Source: Sweltsa coloradensis (Eukaryota > Arthropoda > Insecta > Plecoptera > Chloroperlidae). Taken from it: a DNA stretch of 64,000 nt. Shown here piece by piece: positions 24,181-35,560 of this stretch (position 1 is its first letter; each line of letters starts with the position of its first letter). The DNA lies in the NCBI GenBank assembly GCA_024449915.1, contig JAMZAV010001043.1:62001-126000 (forward strand). The letters run 5' to 3'. The notes beneath the pieces were generated by a model. That model was not told the DNA's origin, made no database searches, and worked only from the letters and a program-made list of their open reading frames with translations. A program made the position numbers and the translations under genes.

Positions 24181-24297
24181 CAAATAAATAAATAAATTCG
24201 TATTTTAGAGTCTCACTAAGTCATATAACTGATTTTCAGTGGGGACATTAAACCAAAGCGACCAAGCCAACCCTGTAGGCCCCGACGCAATCGACGA
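24181..24297 (-). mobile_element. SINE-like retroposon with TTTA tail, family S4, copy 1
   Basis: In element orientation (minus) it contains GCCTACAGGGTTGGCTTGG, then TCCCCACTGAAAATCAG, and ends TTTATTTATTTATTTG. The plus-sequence block AAAGCGACCAAGCCAACCC is shared with 27481-27605. Two copies with the same tail support a retroposon. Confidence 0.6.
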
Positions 24298-25038
24298 GTG
24301 AGCGATAACCAACCAAATATCGACTTTTTTAAATGGGAAAATATAGCAATTAAAATATTCTATAATTCAGCCAACCATATATATTGTTATTGTTATATTA
24401 TTCATATTCATTGTTGAAAAAAACGAGTTTTCCAGCATTCCTGTTTTCATAGCATTTCTTGTTGATGGTATAAAGTATAAACCATCACCTCGAGTATGCA
24501 TATTGATTAGATTTACTCAACACTTCCCTGTTGTATTGTATGCAAGTTGCAACTCTCAGTCATGGCACATTGAATGTAATAATACATTACATTGTCACAT
24601 TAGTGACGGTAGACGAAGGCTACACTTATATGTTGATGTTATTCACTTTTCTGTAATTATTCGCTTGATAATCGAGAGGTAAATACATCTATTTACTTTA
24701 TACAAACATAAATTTACAATTTACAAACAAATTAAAATACAACATTCAAGGGCATAAGCCATAAAGGTATTATGCATCATAATTTTCACGTTCATGTTCT
24801 CGACGTGTCATAAGCTATAAAGCCAGATATATAGGGAGGGCTTTAGCTGGAAGTGCGTATATGCTTGAGACTTGAGTCAAACACCTGCCATGCTGGGTGG
24901 AATGCGATAAATGAAAAATGAGTAATAAATAACCGCATTAAAGATTGTTATGGGTTTTGCTAATGCGATTTTACACGGGCAAAATGTTCGATCGCCAGAC
25001 AACCTTGATTTTAATTTGTTTACGATTCACTTTATACG
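24298..25038. other. No gene recognised
   Basis: AT-rich unique sequence with no frame above 60 codons and no recognisable repeat. Confidence 0.4.
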
Positions 25039-25140
25039 TTTGATTGATTTGATATTGCTTTACGACTAAGGCTATTCGAGACGATGAGTGGTGATAGATG
25101 AGGATGAAGTATGATTAGACGGGAGGAGGGGAAACCCGGT
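25039..25140 (-). mobile_element. tRNA-derived SINE, family S1 (3' part)
   Basis: TTTGATTGATTTGATATTGC at the left is the tail, followed by CTATTCGAGACGATGAGTGG, the conserved S1 core also seen at 31349. The tRNA-like head appears only as a degraded AAACCCGGTACCGGC. The element is on the minus strand. Confidence 0.55.
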
Positions 25141-26050
25141 ACCGGCACGTAGTCTACTCCTTTAAAACTTTTCTTACATGCAGGCATATCAACATATTAT
25201 TTTGGTATTTTTTCTTCCTCGGATATACAACGAATTTTTTTAGATCAAAGTTGCTACACTCTCCACCCGGCTAATTAAGGAAGAGGTGCTAAATGAATAC
25301 ACGTATGTAAAGTTAATTTAAGATACTGTTTATTTAATGTAAAATTCCACAATTATGAGAAGCACAGAACCGTAGTTCGTACTCTCTGGGATCCGTAGAC
25401 CAACTAACTTTTCCACACCCTCGAAGCCGGGAAGCTCTATCTCTACAATTGGCTTGTTCACTGCGACTTTTACTCACCACGCTGCGCTATTGTACTAACC
25501 CCCCACCGCCGTCTGAATGCATGTAAACTTTGTAAAGGCGGATGTAGACGGCGGTGATAGCCCAACTTTCGGGTGTCATGGCTGCTCATAGCTGTTAGCA
25601 GCCTACTGTTACTGCTGTCAGTTTGCATAGTTTTTTTTTTGAAGCAAAATGCCCAAATTGCTGTGTGTATTCGTGTAAGGAGAAAGGAGGGCATACTGTC
25701 GTGTTTATTACTACAAATAAATACAATCACATAATATACTGACATGTGTCTTTATTCGGCCTCCTGCCTACGTAACCTCTCTCATGTCAACAAATCAACA
25801 CTGGCTAGGCCTATGCCTAGGCCAAAGATCCGCCGTATGCAAGTAGGGCCTAGGCCTATACTTGATAATTTATAATACCATGATATTGATATGCCTAAGA
25901 AGAAAAGCCTAGGCCCTAGTCCTTAGTAGCCTTATTCCAAGTAGGCCTAGGTAAAACAATAAGTAAACAAACAATCGAGGAAGCATACAGATTTGACAAT
26001 GCAGAGCCTGCTATACATAGTTTATTTCAAACGCCGCCACGGTCTCAGGG
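25141..26050. other. No gene recognised; patch rich in AGGCCTA palindromes
   Basis: Between 25800 and 25960 the word TAGGCC/GGCCTA occurs about eight times, which is dense for AT-rich DNA. There is no reading frame of interest (91 codons at most, starting near 25745 on the minus strand). Confidence 0.4.
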
Positions 26051-26105
26051 CAGGGTCCACTAGATACCTAACAAGCAGCTCGGAATAAGTGTCTAGTGGA
26101 CCCTG
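26051..26105. repeat. Perfect 14-bp hairpin
   Basis: CAGGGTCCACTAGA at 26051-26064 pairs with TCTAGTGGACCCTG at 26092-26105 around a 27-base loop. The CAGGG ends resemble DNA transposon termini, so this could be a miniature or internally deleted TIR element. No target duplication is visible. Confidence 0.6.
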
Positions 26106-27480
26106 GTTTTGGGGTTAGAGCAGTGGCGCGATCTGCGCGGAGCTTTGCGTGAACAAGCCAATTGGAAACGTAGGCAGCCTATTTTCTCCAAAGATCTCTA
26201 TGACGAAGATATCCACAAACCATATGATATTTCTAGTTTCTTTGAAATCCCATTTGAATGAAATGGCACGAAGCTAAACATAGCAATAGCGCTCTAGGCC
26301 CCTAGTCATTAATACAGATTATAAACATTCTTGGACAAGGTAGGGAAATATAATACATGTAGAAATGAGAGAAAATTGATGCTTTACAAGTTTGTACTTC
26401 AGAATATTTATTCACACAGTGGATTTGCACATAATAAAATATTAACATAATCATATTTTGGCATATTATACAATTATATACGATTACAGGTGTGCATATA
26501 AATATTTTCCCATAGTTTGGCCTATATACATACAAATGCAATTATAAAAAGGAGGTAATAAATAAATCCCTTGTTAATTTTTAACAAATTAATTTTTTAA
26601 ATTAAAATTAAAATGCTGAAAGCACAGGCTAGGCCTACTATGATGTAGTTTATCTTGTGCCTAGTGGCGCCGGAAGTGCATTCTAGAAGGGTGAAGGGCA
26701 GTGGCGGGGGGGGCGGGAGCAATATTAAAATTTCTATAAAGGTCTATGAAACAAATTGTTTTGGGAAAATTGTGTATCTTGCCATTATGGGGGGTCTGGC
26801 AGGATGCACCCAGCTAGTTGCAGGTCTGGGGTGCATAGATAGGCCCAGGTTTTTATTTTATTTTTAACATTGCAAATGGTGGCATTTTAATAGATTTTAG
26901 TGTGCTTTTGGCAATAATATATAAAACTGAAAATACACATCTTGGTAGTTAACAAAATTTTGCCACCTCAAAATTCAATGATGCTCTTGTAAGCGATAGT
27001 CTTGCCCCCTTTGATTTTGCAGGGGGGAGGAGCAACTAACCCCTCTTCCTCTTCGGCTACACGCACCACTGCATGCCTCATGATCAATTGTGCACTTGGC
27101 TTATTCAAATAAATGTAAAACACACTACTAATATAAAAGATAGTGCATAGAAAAATATAAAAACACAAATTTTTAGTCCAAGTTGAGTAAATTTGGATAG
27201 AGCTAAAATGTTGCAGCAGTGTAAAAAAGGATTGAGTTTGTAATTACAGAATGTAGTTTTAAGTAGGTTTGTAAATTTGACTTTGAATAATTTGATGGTG
27301 GATGGGCGGCCGTGCGCTATACTCACGTTTATTTTTCTGCAAAATAATGTTGTTTAATTTGTCATTCCGTGTTTAGATGTTCTACTCAAAATATTAATAA
27401 GGAATGGATGAAAATAAGAGGAACCGATTTTTTAAAGGTAAATTAACTTTAAAAAAAATTTATCAGAGAACATTAGGCTC
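26106..27480. other. No gene recognised; possible degraded TIR ends
   Basis: A CAGTGGCGGGGGGG word at 26699 and a CACCACTGCATG word near 27062 could be the ends of a worn hAT-type element, but the flanks do not match. Frames are short. Confidence 0.3.
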
Positions 27481-27605
27481 TAATAAATAATAATAAATAA
27501 ATAAATTTTATTTAGAGTCTACCCACTCAGTTATAGTATAACTGATTTTCAGTGGGGGACTTTAAATCAAAGCGACCAAGCCAACCCTGCAGGCCCCAAC
27601 GCAAT
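27481..27605 (-). mobile_element. SINE-like retroposon, family S4, copy 2
   Basis: It shares CTGATTTTCAGTGGGG and AAAGCGACCAAGCCAACCC with 24181-24297 in the same orientation, with an interrupted TTTA/TTA tail at the left. Confidence 0.6.
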
Positions 27606-27676
27606 GGACATTAATTTTACTGTCAGTATTGTCATAAGCATAAAATACCATATGTGAGGAAAAAAATACAAATTAA

Positions 27677-28012
27677 TTGAGCGAGCGAAGCGAGCGTCTC
27701 CACTTGACTCTTATGGCTCGAATGTCTGTTTTTTTTCCTGTTACTGCTTCGGTACAGGTCGCACCGTTTCTCTGATCGACCTGAAATTTTGCACACATGT
27801 ACATACCACCTATGCGGGTTGCTGTATAGTTTTTGAATAAAATCCGATCGTTGGTTATAAAAATAAAATAAAATAATAAAAAAATTAAAATGTTCCGATC
27901 GTTATGAAATTTTGCAGGGTCAATGAGTACAACAGTCTCTCCTATTTTACAAATTTTCAGCTAAATCGGTCAAGTAGTGTAGATAGTAACTACATTTTAA
28001 CAAAAGTAACAC
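27677..28012 (+). mobile_element. Helentron-like 5' end, subfamily F (partial)
   Basis: It starts TTGAGCGAGCGAAGCGAGCG, matching the GAGCG-repeat 5' ends of subfamilies A and B, and then diverges completely. The interior has a T run, GTACAGGTCGCACCG, two TCCGATCGTT words and two GAAATTTTGCA words, suggesting short internal repetition. No 3' hairpin or CTAG end is present before the next element at 28221. It is truncated, or its 3' end is displaced. Confidence 0.5.
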
Positions 28013-28133
28013 CTTCAGGTCATCCATAAAACGTTTAAAATTATCCTCCCCATCCAGGGAACCATGGTATTGCTGTCCAAGTGATTGGGACAACCCATAT
28101 TTTTCCATTAGTTCTGGGAGTGTCATCATTTTC
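28013..28133 (-). CDS. Putative single coding exon of unknown protein
   Basis: This is the most protein-like segment in the window. On the minus strand a 121-base block is preceded by a TTGACAG acceptor-like site and followed by CTGAAG then GTGTTA, a donor-like site. The frame is open throughout and gives about 40 balanced residues, beginning KMMTLPELMEKYGLSQSLGQ and ending FKRFMDDLK. Composition is mixed and codon use is unlike the AT-driven frames elsewhere. I do not recognise the family. The MDD triplet superficially recalls reverse transcriptase but the context does not fit. No neighbouring exon could be found. The donor coincides with the edge of a Helentron-like 5' segment and another such element starts 87 bases upstream, so this may be a captured or stranded exon. 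Confidence 0.35.
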
Positions 28134-28220
28134 CTGTCAACATGCAATTCGCAAGTATAAAGTAAAGTACACATCTTCTAGTCTAATATAATATTCAGAA
28201 TTCCATGCTAGTTGCCATAA

Positions 28221-29023
28221 TTGGATGAGCGTAGCGAGCGAAGCGAGTGAAGCGAAGACTTCAATTTCACTGACCCCCAAAAAATTTAGCTCGGGTGTTT
28301 TTTTTTTTTTTTTTTTTTTTTTTTTTGTTTTTTGTTTGTTATTTTTGTCTGTTTGTTCGCTCTCTACCGGGCAAACGGCATATGCGATCTTGATGAAAAT
28401 TTCACAGGACCTTCGAAATCTCTGAACTTAGACTTGCTACGTTTTTGGGTACAATCGAAGAAAATATTTCTCATGAATATCGTACTTTTACGATTTTTTT
28501 CGATTTTTTGTGCGATATTTTCGTCACATTTTGGCCGATTCTGACCAAACGGGTGGGGCTACAACGTTCATATTTCACATGGACATTAAGGTAATGGTGA
28601 TGTATTGCTTTCTGAAAGAAAAAAATGAAAAAGTTTGCCAGAATCTATAGAAATAAAGCTTTTAATATAAGTTTTTTTTGACTTTTTGGGCGATATTTTC
28701 GTGCCATTTGGGCCAATTCTGACCAAAACGGGTGGGGCTACAACGTTCATATTATACACGGACATTAAGGTTATGGTGATGTAGTACCTTTTGAAAGAAA
28801 AAGTTGAAAAAGTTAGCCAGAATCCATAGAAATAAAGCTTTTAACATAAGTTTTTTACGGTAAATAATACCAATTGACAAGAAACAAAAGAAACTTGACA
28901 ACATTCACCTACAATGCGTAGGCAGCAAAACAAAGCACTTGCAAAAGTAAAGTTATCCCACGCAAACTAAAACCTTTAAAAAGCTCATCCATCAACGCGG
29001 CGGGGACTTTAGCGTTTTCCTAG
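28221..29023 (+). mobile_element. Helentron-like non-autonomous element, subfamily A copy 2
   Basis: Best preserved of the set and in forward orientation. The 5' end is TTGGATGAGCGTAGCGAGCG. A long T run follows, then the unique flank with CGGGCAAACGGCATATGCG, then two tandem monomers of roughly 180-190 bp marked by GGGTGGGGCTACAACGTTC. The 3' side has AGCTCATCCATC, the AACGC...GCGTT stem-loop and TTCCTAG. The 3' junction is CTAG before T. It is non-coding. Start and end agree with the copies at 1668, 54722 and 58100. Confidence 0.75.
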
Positions 29024-30717
29024 TTTATTTACTTACCACAGTTCTAAAGTTTCAGCCTCATCTAGGTCTGCTGAGGCCACCCAAACTTCATTTTTAGGTT
29101 ACCTACCAATTTTCGCGGGAAAATAAATGCTCCCTTTAAATTGTCACACTATAGATGGCTAGTGCAAAGTTCCCCTACGTTTCCAGTTGTAAAAATAGCG
29201 CTTCCCCTCGAAGCCAAGCCAAATTTGGGCCGCCTCCCCCTCCCACATGGTCACCAACCTAAGAATATAATTATGACAAAATAAACTAAAATACTAATTA
29301 GACATGTCGATTCACACAATTCACTGACTTAAAGAACACAAATCAATAAAGACAACTTAAATTCAACATTACTACTACTACTAATTACAAAACAATGTGA
29401 ATCGTAGCGTTACCACACAATAGTGACCAAAAGAATAAAAAAGAATTAAGTTGGTATTACCCAGCCCTGAGTGCTGGCGGGAAGTAGGGAAGGTCCACAC
29501 ATGTCCATCCTCGCAGGGGTGGTTCGGAGACGACATAAAAACCATGAAGAAATAAATTACCGAAACAGTGTGACGTTAGGTTAGGTTCAGAACGACAGGG
29601 TGAATACGAAATACAGAAACTAGATCACAAAGGAAAAACACACAAAGAAAGGGTATGAGACAGCACAAAGTCCACCTATAAAATAAATGTTTATTTTTGA
29701 TCAATGTTTCCATAATATGTCATGAATTGTCGTGTGACCAAATGGCAAACGATACTACAAATTGAAAAAAAAAATCATAACAAAAGTAACTTTCTTGATC
29801 GATATAGCAATTTACGTCGTCCTCGAACGTACCTTTTTTCCGTGTTGGTAAGGCTGGGGGGGGGGGGGGGGTAGGCGAATTTTCACTGAATTCATTTGAC
29901 GTTGCATCATCACAACAACTTAAAAACTAGTTTGCCGTCAGTATACTGGGCCTAGGGTGTGCTTGTGCCAAGCATGCAGAAGCAAGAAAAGAAAAGAAAG
30001 ATCACAATCTACCTCACCCGCTAATTGGAATATCACGATTATGCGCGTTTCCAAGTCCTCCGTGCCGTCCTGCAGTACGTCCTGCCAATATAATGAACCC
30101 AGGTTGTGTTTCACATTTTTTTATGTGAATCATCCCGTGCCATCCATGCTTGAAGGTTTCTTCAAAAGTGTTTGTGTGTAAACTTCTCCTATCAGTTATC
30201 TCTTAAAAACATTAAAGCTAAAAATATTGTTTTAGTAATTGTTTAGCAAGTTGTTAATTGAGCATGCATGCACTTATACGTATTTCCCACGTATTCTAGG
30301 TCATGCAGCACTTTCCTTCGCTCGCTCCATTGTGATGTGATGTATGCTCTTGGAGCGGGTAATTGACACGAAGGTCACGTGACTTCTCGAACACGTGGCC
30401 CTAGCTCCAAAGCGTGCAGAATAAGAGTGAAAACGTGTTTTCTCGTGGCGTGCATGATGATGGCGACAAGATAGTGCGTGTGCACTTTATACACGCACAA
30501 ATATGCGGAGAGGTCCTCATCGACTCATCGACATCTCTCCATCATCTATACATGACATTCGCATCGGAGTACGAGCGTTCCCACTTCCCATAACCTGATG
30601 ACAATCTAGAGTATTTTTCATGTTGTTGTTTATTTGTTCTCAAAAGCGCAACCTAAAATCTGAGCTGAGTTTGGCAATGCCAATCTATAATCAGTGTCTA
30701 CATCTCGTCTCAACACG
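29024..30717. other. No gene recognised; G16 tract
   Basis: A 16-base G run lies at 29856-29871. Frames are below 75 codons. The segment 30300-30480 is slightly GC-richer and unique. Confidence 0.4.
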
Positions 30718-31165
30718 GGACCCTTCTTATTACTTCCGCTCCGGCTTGCGGTCAATGTATAATCCCTAGAAAATACTGGCAATTCAAATAGTGGTACCAT
30801 AGTCAATAAAATCACACCTTATAAAATTCTTACTTGAAATAGAGTTTAGCTGACAGATATGACGGATCTACCACTTTTTTTGTTTTTCGTTTAGCTCAAT
30901 TGTAGCCAGTTTTATTCAATCCACGTTGCAAAAATAAATGGCTCAAAATTGAGCTACAAGAAAAACAAAAAAGTGGTATATTTATAAATGTATTATCTGT
31001 CAGCTAAACACAACTTCAATTTTCAAGTAATTTTTTTTCAAAATATAGGTTATAAAAAGTGTGATTTTATTGACTGCTTCACTATTGAATCACCAGTATT
31101 TCCTAGGAATTATCCATTGACCGCCAGCCGGAGCGGAAGTAATTAAAAGAAGGGTCTTGCTCAGG
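30718..31165. mobile_element. Long-arm palindromic element FB3
   Basis: Arms of about 200 bp (30718-30915 and 30945-31165) are inverted copies with moderate divergence. Matching words include ACTTCCGCTCCGG/CCGGAGCGGAAGT, GTCAATAAAATCACAC/GTGTGATTTTATTGAC, TTTAGCTGACAGAT/ATCTGTCAGCTAAA and TAGCTCAATT/AATTGAGCTA. The centre lies near 30930. There is no reading frame and no second copy in the window. It is a foldback-type transposon or an inverted duplication. Confidence 0.75.
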
Positions 31166-31348
31166 TACTGGGACAAGTAACCCAGGGTTTGAGATCTCTT
31201 CCTTGTGTATGAAATTATACCATCCCAATAACAAATAAATGAATTCATCATCATGAACCACAATATAAATTTAGCCTTCAAAACTGCTATTTTTAGCTCA
31301 CTGCTGCGATTTAGTTATCTTCTATTGCGTCTTTATTATTGCAATACT

Positions 31349-31470
31349 GCTATTCGAGACGATGAGTGGTGATTGATGATGGTGAAAGACAATACAACCC
31401 ATCCCATACCATGCGGGATTCGAACCCACGTCCTCCTAAGTGCAATACGCTTCGAGCCTTCGCCTCAATC
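31349..31470 (-). mobile_element. tRNA-derived SINE, family S1
   Basis: On the minus strand: GCGTATTGCACTTAGG (anticodon-arm side), GACGTGGGTTCGAATCCCGC (B box), then a spacer and the S1 core ending CTCATCGTCTCGAATAG. The same order is seen on the plus strand at 41591-41690. The B box matches the RNA polymerase III consensus GGTTCGANTCC. An obvious A box is missing at the expected distance. Confidence 0.65.
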
Positions 31471-33566
31471 TTACGGACTTACGAGCCTTCGCGGACGGCT
31501 TTTCCTGATGTAGCAAATTATTATTGATAGCTAGTAGTAATACATACACACATACATAAGGTGTACATGGAAATAATTGTCTTGATGTCCGTATATGTTA
31601 GCAGTTCGCACCTGTGAAAGTTAAAATGTGAATTATTTAGCTAACGTCCGTAAGTAGGTCTCCTCTTCATTATTATTAGAAATAATGTCCCGCCCACATT
31701 TCCTCTGCAAGAAAAACGAACGCGTCGGCGTCCATCATCAGAATGTTATTGCGGCATAGTTTTCAAAGAAATTACTCGTAAGCCAAAAGGCTTGACTTGC
31801 AAACGCTTTGGTTTCACAGTTTTATTGCCTTGTTGGGGAGTGGTATACTCAGCAGAAAAACTTTGTTTTATGTGACGTCTTATGGTGCCACGCAGGCGGG
31901 GCGAGGGGGATGAAACCTGAAGCCTGTTGCACATGTGCGAGTTGTGTGGGGGGGGGGGGGGCGGCCGAGGCGTGGGAACACTTGTGTTGCGTATTTAAAG
32001 CAACAGGTCGAAAACAAAAGAGGGTCGGAAAGCAAGATGGCGAAACAGCTGCTACGAACGCAAAACAGGGGGTTCTTGGTAATTAAAGAAGGAAGCATTG
32101 CGCCTGCATATGACGGATATATTATATTGCTGCTGTCGGCTGGATAGGTTCAGTTAGAAGAAGTGAAGGCTAAAATTATTATTACGCAACAGAGGAGTCG
32201 AGGACGTGACTACTAACCGTGGTCTCATCTTTGACCCAAACTATATCTATTTAATTAACTATAGAGCACTTTAAAAATATCGAAGTGTTTTCAAAGTGAC
32301 ATTAGCATTTGGCAAGGCAGGTTATTTTATATATTTGGTCTCATTATCCATTGATAGGCTAATATATTATTATTATGCTGATGGAATGCAAAATATGAAA
32401 ACCAGACACACAGCACACATACATAATATGACATTACATTATCAAGTGTTGTTACATTACCCCGAGCATTACCCTTCCTACCGGCTACCTGCAGCGTTTG
32501 GGCCTCGGCTAATATTATAAATATTTGTTTAATGGTATATCCATGAAATATAAACATTTAATTTAAAGCCTACATGAAACATAAGCTAGTGCACGATAAA
32601 CACTTGTAGATACAAGGAAATAATTTACACTGTAGTGTAGGCGTTCAGGCGCACATGTATGTCTCCATCACAGCATTAAAAAAAAAATGCTTATAAAAAT
32701 ATATTTGTAGTTACTTCCAAAGTTAGTGCGGAGACAAAATTATTTGACTTTTGAAATGTTCTCTTATCGCGAATACCGTCCCAAAGAGTCAATTTTTGGG
32801 GAGAAAATTAGAGGTCGAAAACGGCCGAAGGTCGCCTGAAAGAGCCTTGTACAAAGATTGTACCGTAAGTAGACCATAAAAAAATTTAATTACAAAAAAA
32901 AGTTCTAAACAATAAAAAAAAATCGCTTCTGCGCTAGCGTGCGCTAGTACAGGTTGTGTAGTCAGTCATCTTCGTACTAATGTTTGAAAAGAGTAAATTT
33001 TTGTAGTAGAGTGTGGAGTAGTCTATTACATTAGCTGGATTTGTCGCTCAAGCAATTTTGATTGGATAAAAACTGTTGGCCAGTTCTCCTATACTCCCCC
33101 CCCCCCCCAAATTCGTAACAACGTTCTGGACTTTTTTTTACATTTCTCAAAATTCTAGGTTCTAGCTAGCAAAATAACTGTGTAATGTTTAGGTATCTGT
33201 GGTGTCAATCTTGGACCCATGTCCAGCCTCTCTCGTCGCGTCGCATCATGTTCAGTCGAGTAGATCGAGTGTGCTTAGCGAAGACTTCCAAGAAACACAA
33301 ACTCTACATCAGGATGCAAGCTGGACGTTTGTTTTGCTGGCGCCTTGGATTTCGATCACCTTAGCTGAGCCAACAGAACAGACCCAACAACAAGACAATA
33401 GTAGTCATGTCTCTCTCGTCTTGTCTCTCTGTGAATGACAGCCTACAGACGCCACTATACCTTTGGGACATGAGATTTCTTCACAAATTACTATTCTCAT
33501 TTAGCACATAGGCGTCTTCATGAGGAGGGTATTTGTTATTGTTTGGGACTCAAATTGCACCTGTCG
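31471..33566. other. No gene recognised
   Basis: About 2.1 kb of unique sequence with two G/C homopolymers (31948-31961 and 33096-33108). A 79-codon plus-strand frame at 33199-33438 is compositionally protein-like (MVSILDPCPASLVASHHVQS) but matches nothing I know. A CAGTTCTCCTATACTCC word at 33081 repeats the end sequence of the 2.9 kb element that begins at 33570. Confidence 0.35.
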
Positions 33567-34451
33567 TTATAGAGTAGTAGATATAAATTTGACCTTGAAC
33601 AAATTGCAACAGAAATGGTTCTTTTTGCATTGGATTCAGAAAAAAATCCCATTTAACATACTCAAAATCGCGGAAAATCTTAGGTGTCGAAATTGATCAA
33701 ATTTGCATATAAAGTTAAACAATAGACAATAATTAAAATATTAATATAACGCGTGTTTCCAGACAATTTACAAATAAAACTGCACAGTAAGGATCAATGA
33801 ACGTGTAACTATTATTTTAATTATGACTTGTGATTTATGGAATCCATTAATTAATTAAATTAATAAAACATGTTAATTGTATTAATTAATTTCATAACTA
33901 AATTTTCAATAAATCTTGCAAATCTTGCTACGAAACGATTTAGTGCACATTATTATCCTTGTGAAAAACAACAAAATTGCAACTTTAAATGCAATTAATT
34001 ATCATTCATTGCGTTAATAGCACTAAGTCATGAATTGAAGATATACTCAAAGAAAAGTTACCTATGCTGTTTTTCAGACTTTGCGAATGAATGTATAGTA
34101 TTTGAATAATAAAATAAAAAACTTTATACGGCGTATATGGCCTAAATACATAATTATGTATAATCATTGTGCAATTAAAAAGTTGCTTAATAATTGAACT
34201 TAAAAATGTGATAAGGATATTTTTGTTGAAACCCACAAAATGTAAGTTAAACTAGCAAGAACACAATCTTAAAATTTTAAATAGATGCATTGCTTGTACT
34301 TAATGATATTATCCTAGTCCTAGGCATTTAATAATATTAAAATGGCTTTTATGACAAATTGTCATATTATGACAAATAAAATGACAAGTGAAATATCTAC
34401 TTATCAACATCAAGAGCACATAACAAAATGTATATTCTGCCTCCACTGACT

Positions 34452-34668
34452 TGGTGTTGATTGATATTAAACCATAATTTGTACAGATCTAATGCAAACC
34501 AGCCTTAGAGGAGAGAGCTGTTAGTATTGATTGATAGTAAACCATATTTTCTAGATCTAATGCAAACCAGCTTCAGAGGAGAGAATTTGTGTGTGTGTTT
34601 GTTTGTTTGAATTTGTATTTGTTACATCTTGATCTAATGCAAACCAGTCTTAGGAGAGAGCTGTTACC

Positions 34669-34700
<32 letters not shown>

Positions 34701-34987
34701 TTGCTTAACGTCTCATATTAATGCACTAAGGCTATTCGAAACGATTACTCACCTACACCTTGATTGATATTGAACCATATTTTTCCAGATCTAATGCAAA
34801 CCAGCCTTAGAGGAGAGAACTGTTACCATTTTAAAACTTTCACCATTTGTTTCACTTGATTGATATTAAACCATATTCTCCAGATCTAAATGCAAACCAG
34901 CCTTAGAGGCCATTGTTACACCTTGATTGTTACTAAACATTTTATTTTTTCACAATTTAATGCAAACCAGTCCTCGAGGGCTTATGA
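34452..34987 (+). repeat. Six tandem monomers of ~70-95 bp inside the 2.9-kb element
   Basis: Each unit carries TTGATTGATATTAAACC, then CAGATCTAATGCAAACCAG, then CCTTAGAGGAGAGAGCTGTT. Units start near 34452, 34524, 34628, 34760, 34855 and 34921. The third is followed by an S1 SINE tail. The unit's TTGATTGAT start resembles that SINE tail, which may explain the insertion point or the origin of the unit. Confidence 0.8.
34675..34756 (-). mobile_element. SINE family S1, tail fragment
   Basis: It contains six TTGA units followed by GGATATTGCTTAACGTCTC and GCACTAAGGCTATTCGAAAC, the S1 3' region in antisense. The tRNA-like head is missing. It is nested in the 34452-34987 array. Confidence 0.6.
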
Positions 34988-35560
34988 GCACTAAGTGTCA
35001 ATGATTTCAACGCTTCAGCGGATATAGCTTTTTTTTATGTGTAATGGATGGTTAAAATTATCAAACCCTTGATTGATATAATACGCCTATCTATTGGGGG
35101 TGATCCAAAGTACATGGAGCTATAAACTAAATATAAACATCTCGAGTTAATATGTTAAGTAGCCCAGTGAATTGTTTTAAATACTATTTTGAATAGTCAA
35201 AACTGACAAGAAATATAATAATAAATGAGTATATCCCAAGGATAATTTAATTTAATTCAAACCCACGTTTATGAGCACCCAGGGTCAATGATTTCAATGG
35301 TCCAGCGGATATAGCTTTTGATGTGTAATGAATGGTTAAAATTATCAACCCTTGGTTTATAAAAATTACGCCTATCCATTGGGTGGTGATCCAAGAACAT
35401 GGAGCAATAAATATACATATCCTAAAATTATGTTTTTAGTAGCCAGTGGATTTGTTTCAAAAACTATTTTGAAAAGTTAAAATTCAGAACCCATAGTAAA
35501 ATAAAAAAAAAACATGTGCGCATATTCTATACCTAGTACGAGTTTTATGAGCAAGCCAAT
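34981..35560 (+). repeat. Tandem pair of ~287-bp repeats
   Basis: CTTATGAGCACTAAGTGTCA at 34981 recurs as a diverged copy at 35268, and its first words recur again at 35543. Within the units GATTTCAA, CAGCGGATATAGCTTTT, GGTTAAAATTATCAA and ACGCCTATC keep the same order. It forms the second internal array of the 2.9-kb element. Confidence 0.8.

Noticed and set aside
26699..27072. Possible hAT-type element between CAGTGGCGGGG and CACCACTG
   Set aside because: The flanking 8-mers do not match and the inner sequences are not inverted copies.
28013..28060. FMDD triplet read as a reverse transcriptase catalytic box
   Set aside because: None of the surrounding reverse transcriptase blocks (for example a PQGS-type motif) are present in any frame nearby.
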